Source: Vreelandella subterranea (lineage in GTDB: Bacteria > Pseudomonadota > Gammaproteobacteria > Pseudomonadales > Halomonadaceae). Taken from it: a DNA stretch of 64,000 nt. This document shows positions 17,620 to 26,150 of the stretch, piece after piece; position 1 is the first letter of the stretch; every line of letters begins with the position of its first letter. Position numbers and translations under genes: made by a program. The notes below the pieces were generated by a model. It had not been told where the DNA came from. It was given only the letters and a program-made list of their open reading frames with translations, and did no database searches. Where the stretch lies: contig NZ_FOGS01000002.1 of assembly GCF_900111305.1 (NCBI RefSeq), forward strand, positions 248,001 to 312,000. Reading direction: 5' to 3'.

Positions 17620-19149
17620 ATGGAACTTATCAATGATTACCCGATGGTGATCAGCCTGGACCCTGATGACAATGTGGGCGTTGCCACCCGTAATATCGCC
17701 GAAGGGCTTTCGCTCAGTCAGGCATTAGGGGCTGCACGAGAAAACATCATGGCTGGCCACAAGGTGGCGTTGGTCGATATCGAGGCGAACACCCCCGTCG
17801 TCAAATATGGGCAGACGATAGGCCTGGCCAGCCAGCCGATCCGTGCGGGTGACCATGTCCACACACATAATCTGGCCATGCTGGAGCGTGATACCTCGCT
17901 TGAAAACTTCACGCCCGCCGTACCGACCCCCGTCATGGAGAGTGACCTGACCTTCAATGGCTTTCACCGCCGTGATGGCCGCGTCGGTACCCGTAACTAC
18001 ATTGGCATCGTGGCTACAGTCAATTGCTCAGCGACCGTGGTCAAGGCCACCGCGGATCAACTTAACGCGTCGGCAGGGCTTGAGAAACTCGGCTTCGATG
18101 GTGTGGTTCCCGTCACGCATGGGTCAGGCTGCGCCATGAACACCGAGTCGGAGGGATTTGCCTTTCTGGAAAGAGTCGTCACCGGCTATGCGGTGAACCC
18201 GAATTTCGCGTTTGTGATCGTGATCGGCCTGGGCTGCGAGAGCAACCAGGTCAAGGCGCTGGTCGACAAGTACGGAATGACGGATAGCCAACGGATCGAC
18301 TACTTCAACATTCAGGGAGCGGGGGGAACACGTGCCAGTATTAAACTGGCCAGCGACAAGGTACTCGCCATGGCCAATACACATGCGCATACCCCGCGCC
18401 AACCAGCGCCACTCAAACACCTTACCGTTGCCCTGCAGTGTGGCGGTTCCGATGGCTATTCGGGCATTACCGCCAACCCGGCCCTGGGTTATGCGGCCGA
18501 CCTCATTGTTCAGCATGGAGGCAGTGTCATTCTGGCCGAGACCCCAGAGATCTACGGTGCCGAACACCTGCTGCTCAACCGGGCCGTCGATGTGAACGTT
18601 GCTCGCAAGCTACTTGAGCATATCGCCTGGTGGAAGCACTACACCTGGATCAATGGCGCTGAGCTGAACAACAACCCCTCGCCGGGTAATAAAGCCGGTG
18701 GCCTGTCCACGATACTCGAAAAGTCACTGGGTGCCATTTCCAAGAGCGGTTCCTCGAGCCTCAGTGATGTACTCGAGTATGCCGAACCCATCAAAAAGCC
18801 CGGTTTCAACTTCATGGACAGCCCTGGCTACGACCCGGTCTCCGTGACGGGACAGATTGCCTCCGGGTCGACGATCGTGTGCTTTACCACCGGCCGGGGC
18901 TCGGTGTCGGGCTTCAAGCCTGCCCCTTGCATCAAGCTTGCCACCAACACCGCCATGTTTGATGCCATGTCGGAGGATATGGATATCAATTGTGGCGGCA
19001 TCATCGACGGTGATGACACCGTCAAGAGCTGTGGCGAAGCGATATTCCAAAAGATCATTGCCATCGCCTCCGGTGAAGAAACGGCCAGCGAAACGCTGGG
19101 CTATGGCAGTAACGAGTTCGTCCCCTGGATGGTGGGCGCCGTCACCTGA
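17620..19149 (+). CDS. UxaA-family sugar-acid dehydratase (altronate/galactarate dehydratase-like)
   Basis: This 509-residue protein joins an N-terminal SAF domain (about 1-95, VALVDIEANTPVVKYGQTIG) to the UxaA/GarD catalytic domain (about 105-505). The latter has VTHGSGCAMN, VIGLGCESNQVKAL, LQCGGSDGYSGITANPALG, NPSPGNKAGG and CFTTGRGS; the conserved cysteines suggest an iron-sulfur or Fe(II) centre. GGAG at 17609 sets ATG 17620. Family members dehydrate D-altronate or galactarate to 2-keto-3-deoxy acids. Here the neighbours act on L-fuconate-type compounds, so the true substrate is uncertain. It is separated from the next gene by 172 bp carrying another operator-like site. Confidence 0.78.
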   Translation: MELINDYPMVISLDPDDNVGVATRNIAEGLSLSQALGAARENIMAGHKVALVDIEANTPVVKYGQTIGLASQPIRAGDHVHTHNLAMLERDTSLENFTPAVPTPVMESDLTFNGFHRRDGRVGTRNYIGIVATVNCSATVVKATADQLNASAGLEKLGFDGVVPVTHGSGCAMNTESEGFAFLERVVTGYAVNPNFAFVIVIGLGCESNQVKALVDKYGMTDSQRIDYFNIQGAGGTRASIKLASDKVLAMANTHAHTPRQPAPLKHLTVALQCGGSDGYSGITANPALGYAADLIVQHGGSVILAETPEIYGAEHLLLNRAVDVNVARKLLEHIAWWKHYTWINGAELNNNPSPGNKAGGLSTILEKSLGAISKSGSSSLSDVLEYAEPIKKPGFNFMDSPGYDPVSVTGQIASGSTIVCFTTGRGSVSGFKPAPCIKLATNTAMFDAMSEDMDINCGGIIDGDDTVKSCGEAIFQKIIAIASGEETASETLGYGSNEFVPWMVGAVT

Positions 19150-19236
19150 TCAACAGAAGCCATCAGCGACATCTATCAGCTGCAGGAGTCCATTTGGCAA
19201 AGGCAGTTGATTGGGCCATACTCAAACGCAGATATC

Positions 19237-19260
19237 GTACTGTCATCCTGTCATACAGAT
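19237..19260. promoter_or_regulatory. Candidate GntR operator upstream of the KDF dehydrogenase (site D)
   Basis: The minus strand reads ATCTGTATGACAGGATGACA. It contains GTATGACAG followed by a near-repeat GATGACAG, 62 bp upstream of ATG 19322. It matches site A (26081) at about 12 of 18 positions. This suggests that the dehydrogenase-hydrolase pair has its own regulated promoter. Confidence 0.5.
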
Positions 19261-19321
19261 TATTCATCATAAAACAACAACAGGCCAATAGGTCTCAACA
19301 AACACGATCACGGAACCTGCC

Positions 19322-20071
19322 ATGCGATTGAATAACAAGACGGCCCTGATCACCGCAGCGGGCCAGGGTATCGGTCGAGCCACTGCCCTGCGATTCGCTG
19401 CTGAAGGCGCAAAGGTCATCGCCACGGATATCAATGACGCTACCCTGGCCGAGTTGGCCGCTACGCCAGGCATCGAGACTCGCCAACTGGACGTACTCGA
19501 TGCAGACGCCATCAAGGCCCTGGCTGATGAACTCGGCCCTGTCGACATTCTTTTCAATTGCGCAGGCTATGTGGCCAACGGCTCGTTGCTGGAAGGTACC
19601 GACGATGATTGGGAGCTGTCGTTCTCGCTCAACGTCATGGCCATGATGCGCATGATCCGCGCCATGCTGCCCGCCATGCTCGACAACGGTGGTGGCAGCA
19701 TCATCAACATGGCCTCGGTGGCCTCGAGCCTCAAGGGCGTACCCAACCGCTGCGCCTACGGTACCACCAAGGCCGCGGTTCTGGGGCTGACCAAATCGGT
19801 AGCCGCCGACTACATCGGCCAGGGCATCCGCTGCAACGCCATTTGTCCAGGCACCGTGGACTCACCGTCGCTGCGCCAGCGCATTCACGCCCAGGCCGAA
19901 AAGCAGGGCCGCGATGAGGATGACGTCTACGCCGAATTCAACGCCCGACAGCCCTTGGGCCGACTGGGGCGCGCCGACGAGATCGCGGCACTTGCCACCT
20001 ATTTGGCTGCCGACGAATCCGCCTATACCACCGGCACCACTCAGATCATCGATGGCGGCTGGTTAAACTGA
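19322..20071 (+). CDS. 2-keto-3-deoxy-L-fuconate dehydrogenase (SDR)
   Basis: This 249-residue short-chain dehydrogenase has AAGQGIGRATA (cofactor loop), NCAG, ASVASSLKGVPNRCAYGTTKAAV with catalytic Ser, Tyr and Lys, and RCNAICPGTVDSPS. This pattern is that of the KDF dehydrogenase of Xanthomonas-type L-fucose catabolism and its human relative BDH2. It would oxidise 2-keto-3-deoxy-L-fuconate at C4 to the 2,4-diketo acid with NAD+. The FAH hydrolase follows after 62 bp and fits as the next step, and L-fuconate dehydratase at 29236 as the preceding step. Confidence 0.85.
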   Translation: MRLNNKTALITAAGQGIGRATALRFAAEGAKVIATDINDATLAELAATPGIETRQLDVLDADAIKALADELGPVDILFNCAGYVANGSLLEGTDDDWELSFSLNVMAMMRMIRAMLPAMLDNGGGSIINMASVASSLKGVPNRCAYGTTKAAVLGLTKSVAADYIGQGIRCNAICPGTVDSPSLRQRIHAQAEKQGRDEDDVYAEFNARQPLGRLGRADEIAALATYLAADESAYTTGTTQIIDGGWLN

Positions 20072-20133
20072 TAATGCCATGTCAGATGATGGCTAATGCA
20101 CGGCATCAATGCCCACATTCATAAGGAGCACAC

Positions 20134-20985
20134 ATGAAATTATTGCGCTTCGGCCCTCCGGGCCACGAAAAGCCCGGCCTGTTGGATACCCAAGGGGTTA
20201 TTCGCGACCTGTCGGCCCATCTGCCCGATCTCGATGGCCCTCACCTTAGCCGTGACCACCTGGCGGTTTTGGCTGAGCTGGACACCGACAAACTGCCGGA
20301 AGTGCCTCAAGACACCCGCCTCGGCCCCTGCGTCAGCGGTGTTGGCAAGTTCTTGTGCATCGGCCTCAACTACTCCGACCATGCCGCCGAAACCGGTGCC
20401 CAGGTGCCCCCTGAGCCAGTGGTGTTCAACAAATGGACAAGCGCCATCTGCGGCCCCGATGACAACGTCATCATCCCACGTGATTCGCAGAAAACCGATT
20501 GGGAAGTCGAACTGGGCGTGGTGATCGGTGAAGGCGGCAAGTACATCGCCGAAGCCGATGCCATGAAACACGTGGCGGGTTATTGTGTGATCAACGATGT
20601 GTCCGAACGCGAGTTCCAGCTCGAGCGCAGCGGCACCTGGGACAAAGGCAAGGGCTGCGACACTTTCGGCCCGATGGGGCCCTGGCTGGTCACGCCCGAC
20701 GAGGTGGCCGACCCGCACGAGCTGGACATGTGGCTCGAGGTGGATGGCAAGCGCTACCAGGACGGCAGCACGCGCACCATGGTGTACCAGATTCCTTTCC
20801 TGATCAGCTACCTGAGCCGTTTCATGAGCCTGCAGCCGGGGGATGTGATATCGACCGGTACCCCGCCAGGCGTCGGCATGGGTCAGAAGCCGCCAGTCTA
20901 CCTTCGCCCTGGCCAGCGCATGCGCTTGGGTATCGAGGGGCTGGGCGAACAGAACCAGCAAGTGGTTGCCGATGAACCGAGCTGA
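20134..20985 (+). CDS. FAH-family 2,4-diketo-3-deoxy-L-fuconate hydrolase
   Basis: This 283-residue fumarylacetoacetate hydrolase-fold enzyme starts after AAGGAG. It has CIGLNYSDHAAETG, then the metal ligands in the segment DWEVELGVVIG (Glu residues) and INDVSEREFQ (Asp). GDVISTGTPPGVGMG and LRPGQRMRLGIEGLG close the protein. Homologues hydrolyse 2,4-diketo-3-deoxy-L-fuconate or -rhamnonate to pyruvate and L-lactate. Many are annotated as ureidoglycolate lyase, but the SDR neighbour argues for the diketo-acid reaction. Confidence 0.83.
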   Translation: MKLLRFGPPGHEKPGLLDTQGVIRDLSAHLPDLDGPHLSRDHLAVLAELDTDKLPEVPQDTRLGPCVSGVGKFLCIGLNYSDHAAETGAQVPPEPVVFNKWTSAICGPDDNVIIPRDSQKTDWEVELGVVIGEGGKYIAEADAMKHVAGYCVINDVSEREFQLERSGTWDKGKGCDTFGPMGPWLVTPDEVADPHELDMWLEVDGKRYQDGSTRTMVYQIPFLISYLSRFMSLQPGDVISTGTPPGVGMGQKPPVYLRPGQRMRLGIEGLGEQNQQVVADEPS

Positions 20986-21064
20986 AACGAAAGCATCACA
21001 ACCCACCTCACCGTGAACTGGGAAAGCCCGCTATCTGAACTGCCCCCCAATCGCCTGTTCGTGC

Positions 21065-21787
21065 TCAGTTTGACGCTGACAGGCGTTTCTTGAGCTGCAT
21101 GTAGGTACCATAGTGGCGGTCCAGGTGGCGGCGCATGGCTGCCTCGGCGGCATCGGGGTCCCGCGATTCGATGGCCTCGATGATTTCGGTATGCGCTGCT
21201 GTCGCGGCTTTGTCCTCGTCTTTTTGCTGCAGCACTTGTGCACGACGGTCATCAAGCCACTCGGAGAGCGCCACATGAATGGCATCGAAAATCGGATTAC
21301 GCCCGATACTGGCCAGCACCCCATGAAATTCGTTATCTGAACGCTTGAAACGCGCCTCGTCGCCGATGGCATCGCGATTGTCCTGCAGGGCATCGCGCAG
21401 GCGCTGAAGGTCTTCTTCACTGGCATTGACGGCGGCGTAACGGGCCAGCGATATCTCGAACATGGCGCGGGCCTCCTGGAAGTACTGCTGCCCGTCAGGC
21501 TTGGATAGCAGTTGCCGGGTCACCCCTGAAAGGCGTGACATCACCGCCTCGGCCGTAGGCCGAATAACCCGCGCACGCGTCCCGCTATTGATGGCGATCA
21601 AGCCCAGCCGCTGCAGGTAGAACAACGCTTCGCGCACCGCCGGGCGACCTACCCCAAACTGCTCCATCAGTTCTCGCTCTGAAGGCAATTGCGCATTTTC
21701 GCTCAAACGTCCCTCGAGTATCTCGGCCTCCAGTTGCTCGGCTACCTGCTCGGATAGTGTCTTACGCTCTACCTGATATCGACTCAT
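21065..21787 (-). CDS. GntR-family regulator, FadR/FCD subfamily
   Basis: This 240-residue regulator has an N-terminal winged helix (about 8-75; LPSERELMEQFGVGRPAVREAL) and an all-helical FCD ligand domain (about 90-230). The likely metal-binding residues are in ARAMFEISLARY (Asp/Glu side), DNEFHGVLA, HTEIIEAI and RRHLDRHY. Such domains bind sugar acids or other carboxylates. AGGAGAAGG lies before ATG 21787. It ends the TRAP-Ldh operon 109 bp after Ldh and is the only regulator inside the sugar-acid island, so it is the best candidate for the shared GTATGACA-type sites. Confidence 0.88.
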   Translation of the reverse strand: MSRYQVERKTLSEQVAEQLEAEILEGRLSENAQLPSERELMEQFGVGRPAVREALFYLQRLGLIAINSGTRARVIRPTAEAVMSRLSGVTRQLLSKPDGQQYFQEARAMFEISLARYAAVNASEEDLQRLRDALQDNRDAIGDEARFKRSDNEFHGVLASIGRNPIFDAIHVALSEWLDDRRAQVLQQKDEDKAATAAHTEIIEAIESRDPDAAEAAMRRHLDRHYGTYMQLKKRLSASN

Positions 21788-21811
21788 GCACGCCTTCTCC
21801 TGACTGTCCTC

Positions 21812-21838
21812 GATAAAGAAAACACACCTTTCTTTATC
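21812..21838. promoter_or_regulatory. 10-bp perfect inverted repeat upstream of the GntR gene
   Basis: GATAAAGAAA and TTTCTTTATC flank a 7-bp spacer, 25 bp before the GntR start and 59 bp after the ldh stop. It is AT-rich and lacks a following T-run, which makes a terminator unlikely. An operator for autoregulation or an mRNA hairpin is more plausible. It does not resemble the GTATGACA-type sites. Confidence 0.45.
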
Positions 21839-21896
21839 CTTATGGCCATATTTTACCGCATTTCGCCGTCATTTCGGGGCAGGAAAGGCGTCTTTT

Positions 21897-22973
21897 TCAG
21901 CGCACAGGCGTCAGCGGCTCAACATCGAACTGCTCGGCCAGCGCGGCATAAGCGGCCTGATTCGCCCTGTCCAGAGGAATGCCCTTAGCATCCCGCATGC
22001 CGAGGCATCGCCACTCCCGGTCCCCAGGTGCCAGGACTTCAGCCCCCTCGTTGGCGGGCTGAGCACGCAGGTCTTCGAGGTATTCGCGCAGACAGGTTTC
22101 AAAGGAGGCATTGCCATTAAAGGCATCAGGGTTCATTGCCAGAAAAAAGTGCCCTACTCCCCGTGGCGTCGCCATATCAGGACCGCCCATCGGCAAAAGA
22201 CGGAAACCGTTAAGCATGCCCGAAAGCGTCGAACTCAATATTTCGACCATGCCGCCAAGCCCGGCCCCCTTGAAGCCGAAATCACTTCCGCCCAGCGGTA
22301 ACAACGCTGACACCTCGGCTGGCGTGCGGGTCACGCGACCCGCGGCATCCGCCGCTACCTGATCCGGAAGTTCACGACCGATGGCACCGTACTGCTGGAC
22401 GCGATTCCAGGGCACCGAACTGGTCGCCATATCCAACAGGTAAGGGGCTTGCCCATTGACCGGTGCCGCAAAGGCAATCGGATTGGTGCCATGAAACGGC
22501 GACCGCCCCTCGTGCAGCAAGACGAAAGGGTCAGAGTTGCAGAAGGCCATACCGATCAACCCGCGTTCAGCGGCCGCAAGAGCATAGCAACCTGCCGCGC
22601 CAAAGTGGGATGAGTTACCCACCGCCACCGCGCCCAGCCCCACTTTTTCGGCCATGTCAGCGGCATGCGCCATGGCCGTGTAGCCCGCCAAATGCCCTAG
22701 GCCATCATCGGCATCCAGATACCCGGTGGCTGGCAGGCGTTGGCTAAACTGCATCTTGGGCCGACCATTGATACGCCCGCCTTGCAATGCCTGGATATAG
22801 TGCGGCAGTAGCCGCAATCCGTGGCTGTCCGTCCCCATACGCGAGGCCGTGACCAGTGCGCGGGTCACAGCCTGGGCGGAGGCCGCATCTGCTCCCGCAC
22901 GATGCAGGATACGCGCAATAAATCCTTCCAGGTCGGCCACGGCAACGCGAAAATCCGGCGAATCGATTGTCAT
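21897..22973 (-). CDS. Ldh-family (malate/L-lactate/ureidoglycolate type) NAD(P)-dependent dehydrogenase
   Basis: This 358-residue member of the type-2 malate/lactate dehydrogenase family (COG2055) has TDSHGLRLLPHYIQALQGG near the N-terminus with the catalytic His. GNSSHFGAAGCYA, FHGTNPIAFAAP and LLDMATSSVPWNRV follow. These enzymes interconvert 2-hydroxy and 2-keto acids; known members include YiaK, AllD, ComC and L-lactate dehydrogenases. It follows dctM by 25 bp. A role in oxidising L-lactate released by the fuconate branch, or the imported hydroxy acid itself, is inferred. Confidence 0.82.
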   Translation of the reverse strand: MTIDSPDFRVAVADLEGFIARILHRAGADAASAQAVTRALVTASRMGTDSHGLRLLPHYIQALQGGRINGRPKMQFSQRLPATGYLDADDGLGHLAGYTAMAHAADMAEKVGLGAVAVGNSSHFGAAGCYALAAAERGLIGMAFCNSDPFVLLHEGRSPFHGTNPIAFAAPVNGQAPYLLDMATSSVPWNRVQQYGAIGRELPDQVAADAAGRVTRTPAEVSALLPLGGSDFGFKGAGLGGMVEILSSTLSGMLNGFRLLPMGGPDMATPRGVGHFFLAMNPDAFNGNASFETCLREYLEDLRAQPANEGAEVLAPGDREWRCLGMRDAKGIPLDRANQAAYAALAEQFDVEPLTPVR

Positions 22974-22998
22974 CGACAGTCAGCTCCTTAAGTCAAAC

Positions 22999-24378
22999 TC
23001 AACGGTAGACCAGGGTTGGCAGCCACAGCGAAATCGCCGGAATGAAGGTCACCAGCAGCAGCGAAATCACCAATGGAATCAGGAATGGCAGCGTGCCGCG
23101 CATGCAGCTCTCGAAGGAAATATTCGAGACGCGTGACAGAACATAAAGCACCATACCCACCGGCGGCGTCAGCAGGCCAATCATCAGGTTGAGCACCATG
23201 ATCACGCCAAAGTGCACCGGGTCGACACCGGCAGAGACCGCTACCGGCAGCAGCACGGGCACCAGGATGGTGATGGCCGCGATGGTCTCCATGAAGCAGC
23301 CGACCAGGATCAGCACCAGATTGATGATGATCAGCAGCGCGATGGGATTATCGGCAAAGGGGCCCAAAAGTCCCATGACATGCTGCGTTACCTGGTTGCT
23401 GCTCATGATCCAGGCAAAGATCGAAGCACCCGCGACAATCAGCAGAATGACAGCTGTCGTCTCGATGGTTTCCATGCTGACCTTCATCAGGCGACGCCAG
23501 GTAAGGATTCGATACACCACCCCGCCCAGGAAAAGCGCATAGGCCACCGCCGCAATGGCGGCCTCGGTGGGGGTAAAGACACCGGAGATGATGCCACCGA
23601 CGATGATCACCGGTGTCAAAAGGGACAGGAAAGCACGGCGGAACGTCGTCCATAGGTACGCAATCGAGAATGCCGAATCCCGGGGATAGCCGCGGCGTTT
23701 GGCCATGATCGTGATCATCACCATCAGTGCCACGCCCATCAGCAGACCTGGAATAAGCCCGGCGGCGAACAGCTGACCCACGGAGACCGACGCCATGACG
23801 CCGTAGATGACCATGGGCAAGCTGGGAGGGATAATCGGCCCGATCGTCGAGGAGGCGGCCGTGATGCCCACCGAGAACTCCTTATCGTAGCCTGCATCGC
23901 GCATGGCCTTGATCTCGATAGTGCCTAGGCCACCGGCATCAGCCACCGCCGCACCGGACATGCCGGAAAAGACGATGCTGGCGCCGACATTGACATGGCC
24001 CAAACCGCCACGCATCCACCCCATCAAGGCCTTGGCAAAATCGAAAATGCGTTTGGTGATACCTCCATTGTTCATCAGGTTACCCGCCAGGATGAAGAAC
24101 GGGATCGCCAATAACGGAAAGCTGTCGATACCGTTGACCATCCGATGCACGACCACCACATCAGGCACGCGCCCGGTGAGATAGACATACAGCAGACAGG
24201 AACCCGCCAGGCTAATGGCAATCGGCACACCCAGCAGCAACATGGTGAACAGCGCGGCAAACAGGAACAGTAGATACTCGCCGAAGAAGGCCAGGGTCAG
24301 ACAACCCGATACCGCAAGCGCGGCAATCAAGGGTGAAACCAACGCCCCCCGAGGGCGCACAGCCAGGAAATGGGACAT
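22999..24378 (-). CDS. dctM: TRAP transporter large permease
   Basis: This 459-residue, very hydrophobic protein has about 11-12 membrane helices and the DctM/YiaN hallmarks GVPIAISLAGSCLLYVYLTG, GGLGHVNVGASIVFSGMSGAAVADAGGLG and LMIGLLTPPVGMVLYVLS. It is the substrate-translocating, Na+-coupled subunit of a TRAP carrier for organic or sugar acids. ATG 24378 is preferred because GGAG lies upstream; the longer frame adds only six residues. It follows the small permease by 26 bp. Confidence 0.92.
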   Translation of the reverse strand: MSHFLAVRPRGALVSPLIAALAVSGCLTLAFFGEYLLFLFAALFTMLLLGVPIAISLAGSCLLYVYLTGRVPDVVVVHRMVNGIDSFPLLAIPFFILAGNLMNNGGITKRIFDFAKALMGWMRGGLGHVNVGASIVFSGMSGAAVADAGGLGTIEIKAMRDAGYDKEFSVGITAASSTIGPIIPPSLPMVIYGVMASVSVGQLFAAGLIPGLLMGVALMVMITIMAKRRGYPRDSAFSIAYLWTTFRRAFLSLLTPVIIVGGIISGVFTPTEAAIAAVAYALFLGGVVYRILTWRRLMKVSMETIETTAVILLIVAGASIFAWIMSSNQVTQHVMGLLGPFADNPIALLIIINLVLILVGCFMETIAAITILVPVLLPVAVSAGVDPVHFGVIMVLNLMIGLLTPPVGMVLYVLSRVSNISFESCMRGTLPFLIPLVISLLLVTFIPAISLWLPTLVYR

Positions 24379-24404
24379 GGGGAAAACTCCGGCCAAAGTG
24401 GTCG

Positions 24405-24941
24405 TTATGGAACGTCAGGATGCGAAGGGCTGCGGTTGCGCCAGCGAAGTACCGCCATCTGGATCGCCCGGCCCAACATCAAGAGGAAACCCAATAGCAC
24501 CAGGTAGTAGAGAAAACTCTTGGGGATGTCGACAGACGCCATCAACGCCGTGGTCCGGTCGGCGAGTTTCCAGGTGATCCAGGCACCTATGGCGAAGAAG
24601 CCGATGCTGACGATATCCACCAGGGTCATGAGCAGCCGACTCATCCAGCCGGGCATATAGCGATAGAAGAATTCGACGGAAATATGCGTACCCGTGCGGA
24701 CGGCCATGGAGCCTCCCATGAACCCCACGGTCACTAACAGGTAGCGAGCCATCTCTTCCGTCCAGGCAATCGAGTTTCCCAGCACATAGCGGCTGAAGAA
24801 CTGCATGAACACATCCAGCGCCAGCAGCCAGAACACCACCAGGGTGGCGTAATCCTCGACCCCATAGTCGCGCCATTCAAAGGTATCGTCTTCCTCCATC
24901 TGGAAGTCGGATGTCTCGGCAGGCCATTTATCGATTGTCAT
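24405..24941 (-). CDS. dctQ: TRAP transporter small permease
   Basis: This 178-residue protein has four membrane helices (about 30-52, 68-90, 105-128 and 145-165) and the DctQ signature FSRYVLGNSIAWTEEMARYLLV. It pairs with the large permease DctM. A 30-residue acidic N-terminus (DFQMEEDDTFEWRDYGVEDY) precedes the first helix. It is 63 bp downstream of the binding-protein gene. Confidence 0.9.
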   Translation of the reverse strand: MTIDKWPAETSDFQMEEDDTFEWRDYGVEDYATLVVFWLLALDVFMQFFSRYVLGNSIAWTEEMARYLLVTVGFMGGSMAVRTGTHISVEFFYRYMPGWMSRLLMTLVDIVSIGFFAIGAWITWKLADRTTALMASVDIPKSFLYYLVLLGFLLMLGRAIQMAVLRWRNRSPSHPDVP

Positions 24942-25004
24942 TTGCAGGCTCCACAGATGACGCCACCCCCTTAAGGGGATGGCGTGTCGGCTATGAGGAG
25001 AGGC

Positions 25005-26003
25005 TTACTGACCGATCGCCTGAAGGCGGTCGTAGGTTTCCTGGTCCCAGGTTGCATCTTCACCGGTATGGTACGGCACGGTTGCTTCGCGGAAGGGCGT
25101 GATGTCGACTTCATTGACGGTCACCCCTTGATCCTCGAACCAGGCAACGAGGTCTTCTTCGGACTGGAGGATGTCTTCGGTGATTTTTTCACCCGCTTCC
25201 ATGTAGACCTCGCGGAAAATCTCGCGGTCTTCTTCGGAAAGGCGGTTCCACAAGGGCCCACCGGCTATGGTGATCAGCGAGTCGGTGATGTGCCCGGTCA
25301 GGTTGATGTAGTCCTGCACCTCGTAGAAGGCCTTGGCGCGAATGGTCGGCAGTGGGTTCTCCTGGGCATCCACGACCCCTTGTTGAAGCGCGAGATAGAC
25401 CTCAGCGAAGGCAATAGGCGTCGGATTGGCACCCACGGCCTCAGGGAACATCATGTACATTGGCGCATTAGGCGTGCGTATCTTGAGGCCTTCCATATCC
25501 GCCGGCTCGTTAATGGGTTCATTGGAAGTCACATGACGACGCCCGTAGTAGTTCATCGCCAGCGGCACGTTGCCGGTCTCATCCTGATAGCCCTGGGCGA
25601 TCTCGTTGAAAAGATCGCTGTCGGCATAGGCACGCCAGTGATCGAAATCGCGGAACATGTAGGGCGCTCCCGCGATACCGATGGGTCCGTAAAAACGCCC
25701 GGCAAACTGGTTGCCGGTGTAGATCAGATCCACGGTACCCAGTTGCAGGCCCTCGTTGATATCGGCCTCTTTACCTAGCGACGAGGCGGGATGAACCTCG
25801 ATTTCGTAGCGGCCGTCGGTACGCTCCTCGATCTCATCGGCTGCCCAAAGCGCCCACTCATGGTAGGGCTCGGATGTCTCGTAGACGTGGGCGAAATTGA
25901 GCGTTTCAGCGAAGGCATAGCCGCTTGCCGTCATACCCGCCAGCAGGAGGGTGCCGGAGGCGAGGCGATGGAAGGTCTTGAGTCGGAAGTTGGCGTTACC
26001 CAT
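25005..26003 (-). CDS. dctP: TRAP transporter periplasmic solute-binding protein (DctP family)
   Basis: This 332-residue protein starts at ATG 26003, since GGAG precedes it by nine bases; the upstream ATG at 26018 lacks a ribosome site. A signal peptide ends at about SGYAFA. DctP features are EWALWAADEIEERTDGRYEIEV, the carboxylate-clamp Arg in GLKIRTPNAPMY and EVYLALQQGVVDAQENP. It delivers a carboxylate ligand to DctQM. Linkage to the four-carbon acid sugar kinase, PdxA2-like enzyme and fuconate genes points to an aldonate ligand, not proven. Operator-like site A lies 78 bp upstream. Confidence 0.9.
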   Translation of the reverse strand: MGNANFRLKTFHRLASGTLLLAGMTASGYAFAETLNFAHVYETSEPYHEWALWAADEIEERTDGRYEIEVHPASSLGKEADINEGLQLGTVDLIYTGNQFAGRFYGPIGIAGAPYMFRDFDHWRAYADSDLFNEIAQGYQDETGNVPLAMNYYGRRHVTSNEPINEPADMEGLKIRTPNAPMYMMFPEAVGANPTPIAFAEVYLALQQGVVDAQENPLPTIRAKAFYEVQDYINLTGHITDSLITIAGGPLWNRLSEEDREIFREVYMEAGEKITEDILQSEEDLVAWFEDQGVTVNEVDITPFREATVPYHTGEDATWDQETYDRLQAIGQ

Positions 26004-26080
26004 TTTATTGTGCTCCATAACGTGATGATTGGGGAGTTAGGATTGTTGGGTGGTTTGAAAGTGTAGGTGATGGACTTTTT

Positions 26081-26096
26081 GTATACGTGTCATACC
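26081..26096. promoter_or_regulatory. Candidate GntR operator upstream of dctPQM (site A)
   Basis: The minus strand reads GGTATGACACGTATAC, a direct repeat of GTAT(G/A)NCA with a 9-bp period, 78 bp before dctP. It matches site C (29116) at about 13 of 18 positions and site D (19237) at about 12 of 18. Confidence 0.5.
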
Positions 26097-26150
26097 ATCA
26101 TAATCCAATCTAGTCGCCAATTCTGGGCAATGCAACCTCTGGGTGGGCGT

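Noticed and set aside
20140-21006. A 288-codon minus-strand frame
   Set aside because: It mirrors the FAH-family gene and has no ribosome site or family features.
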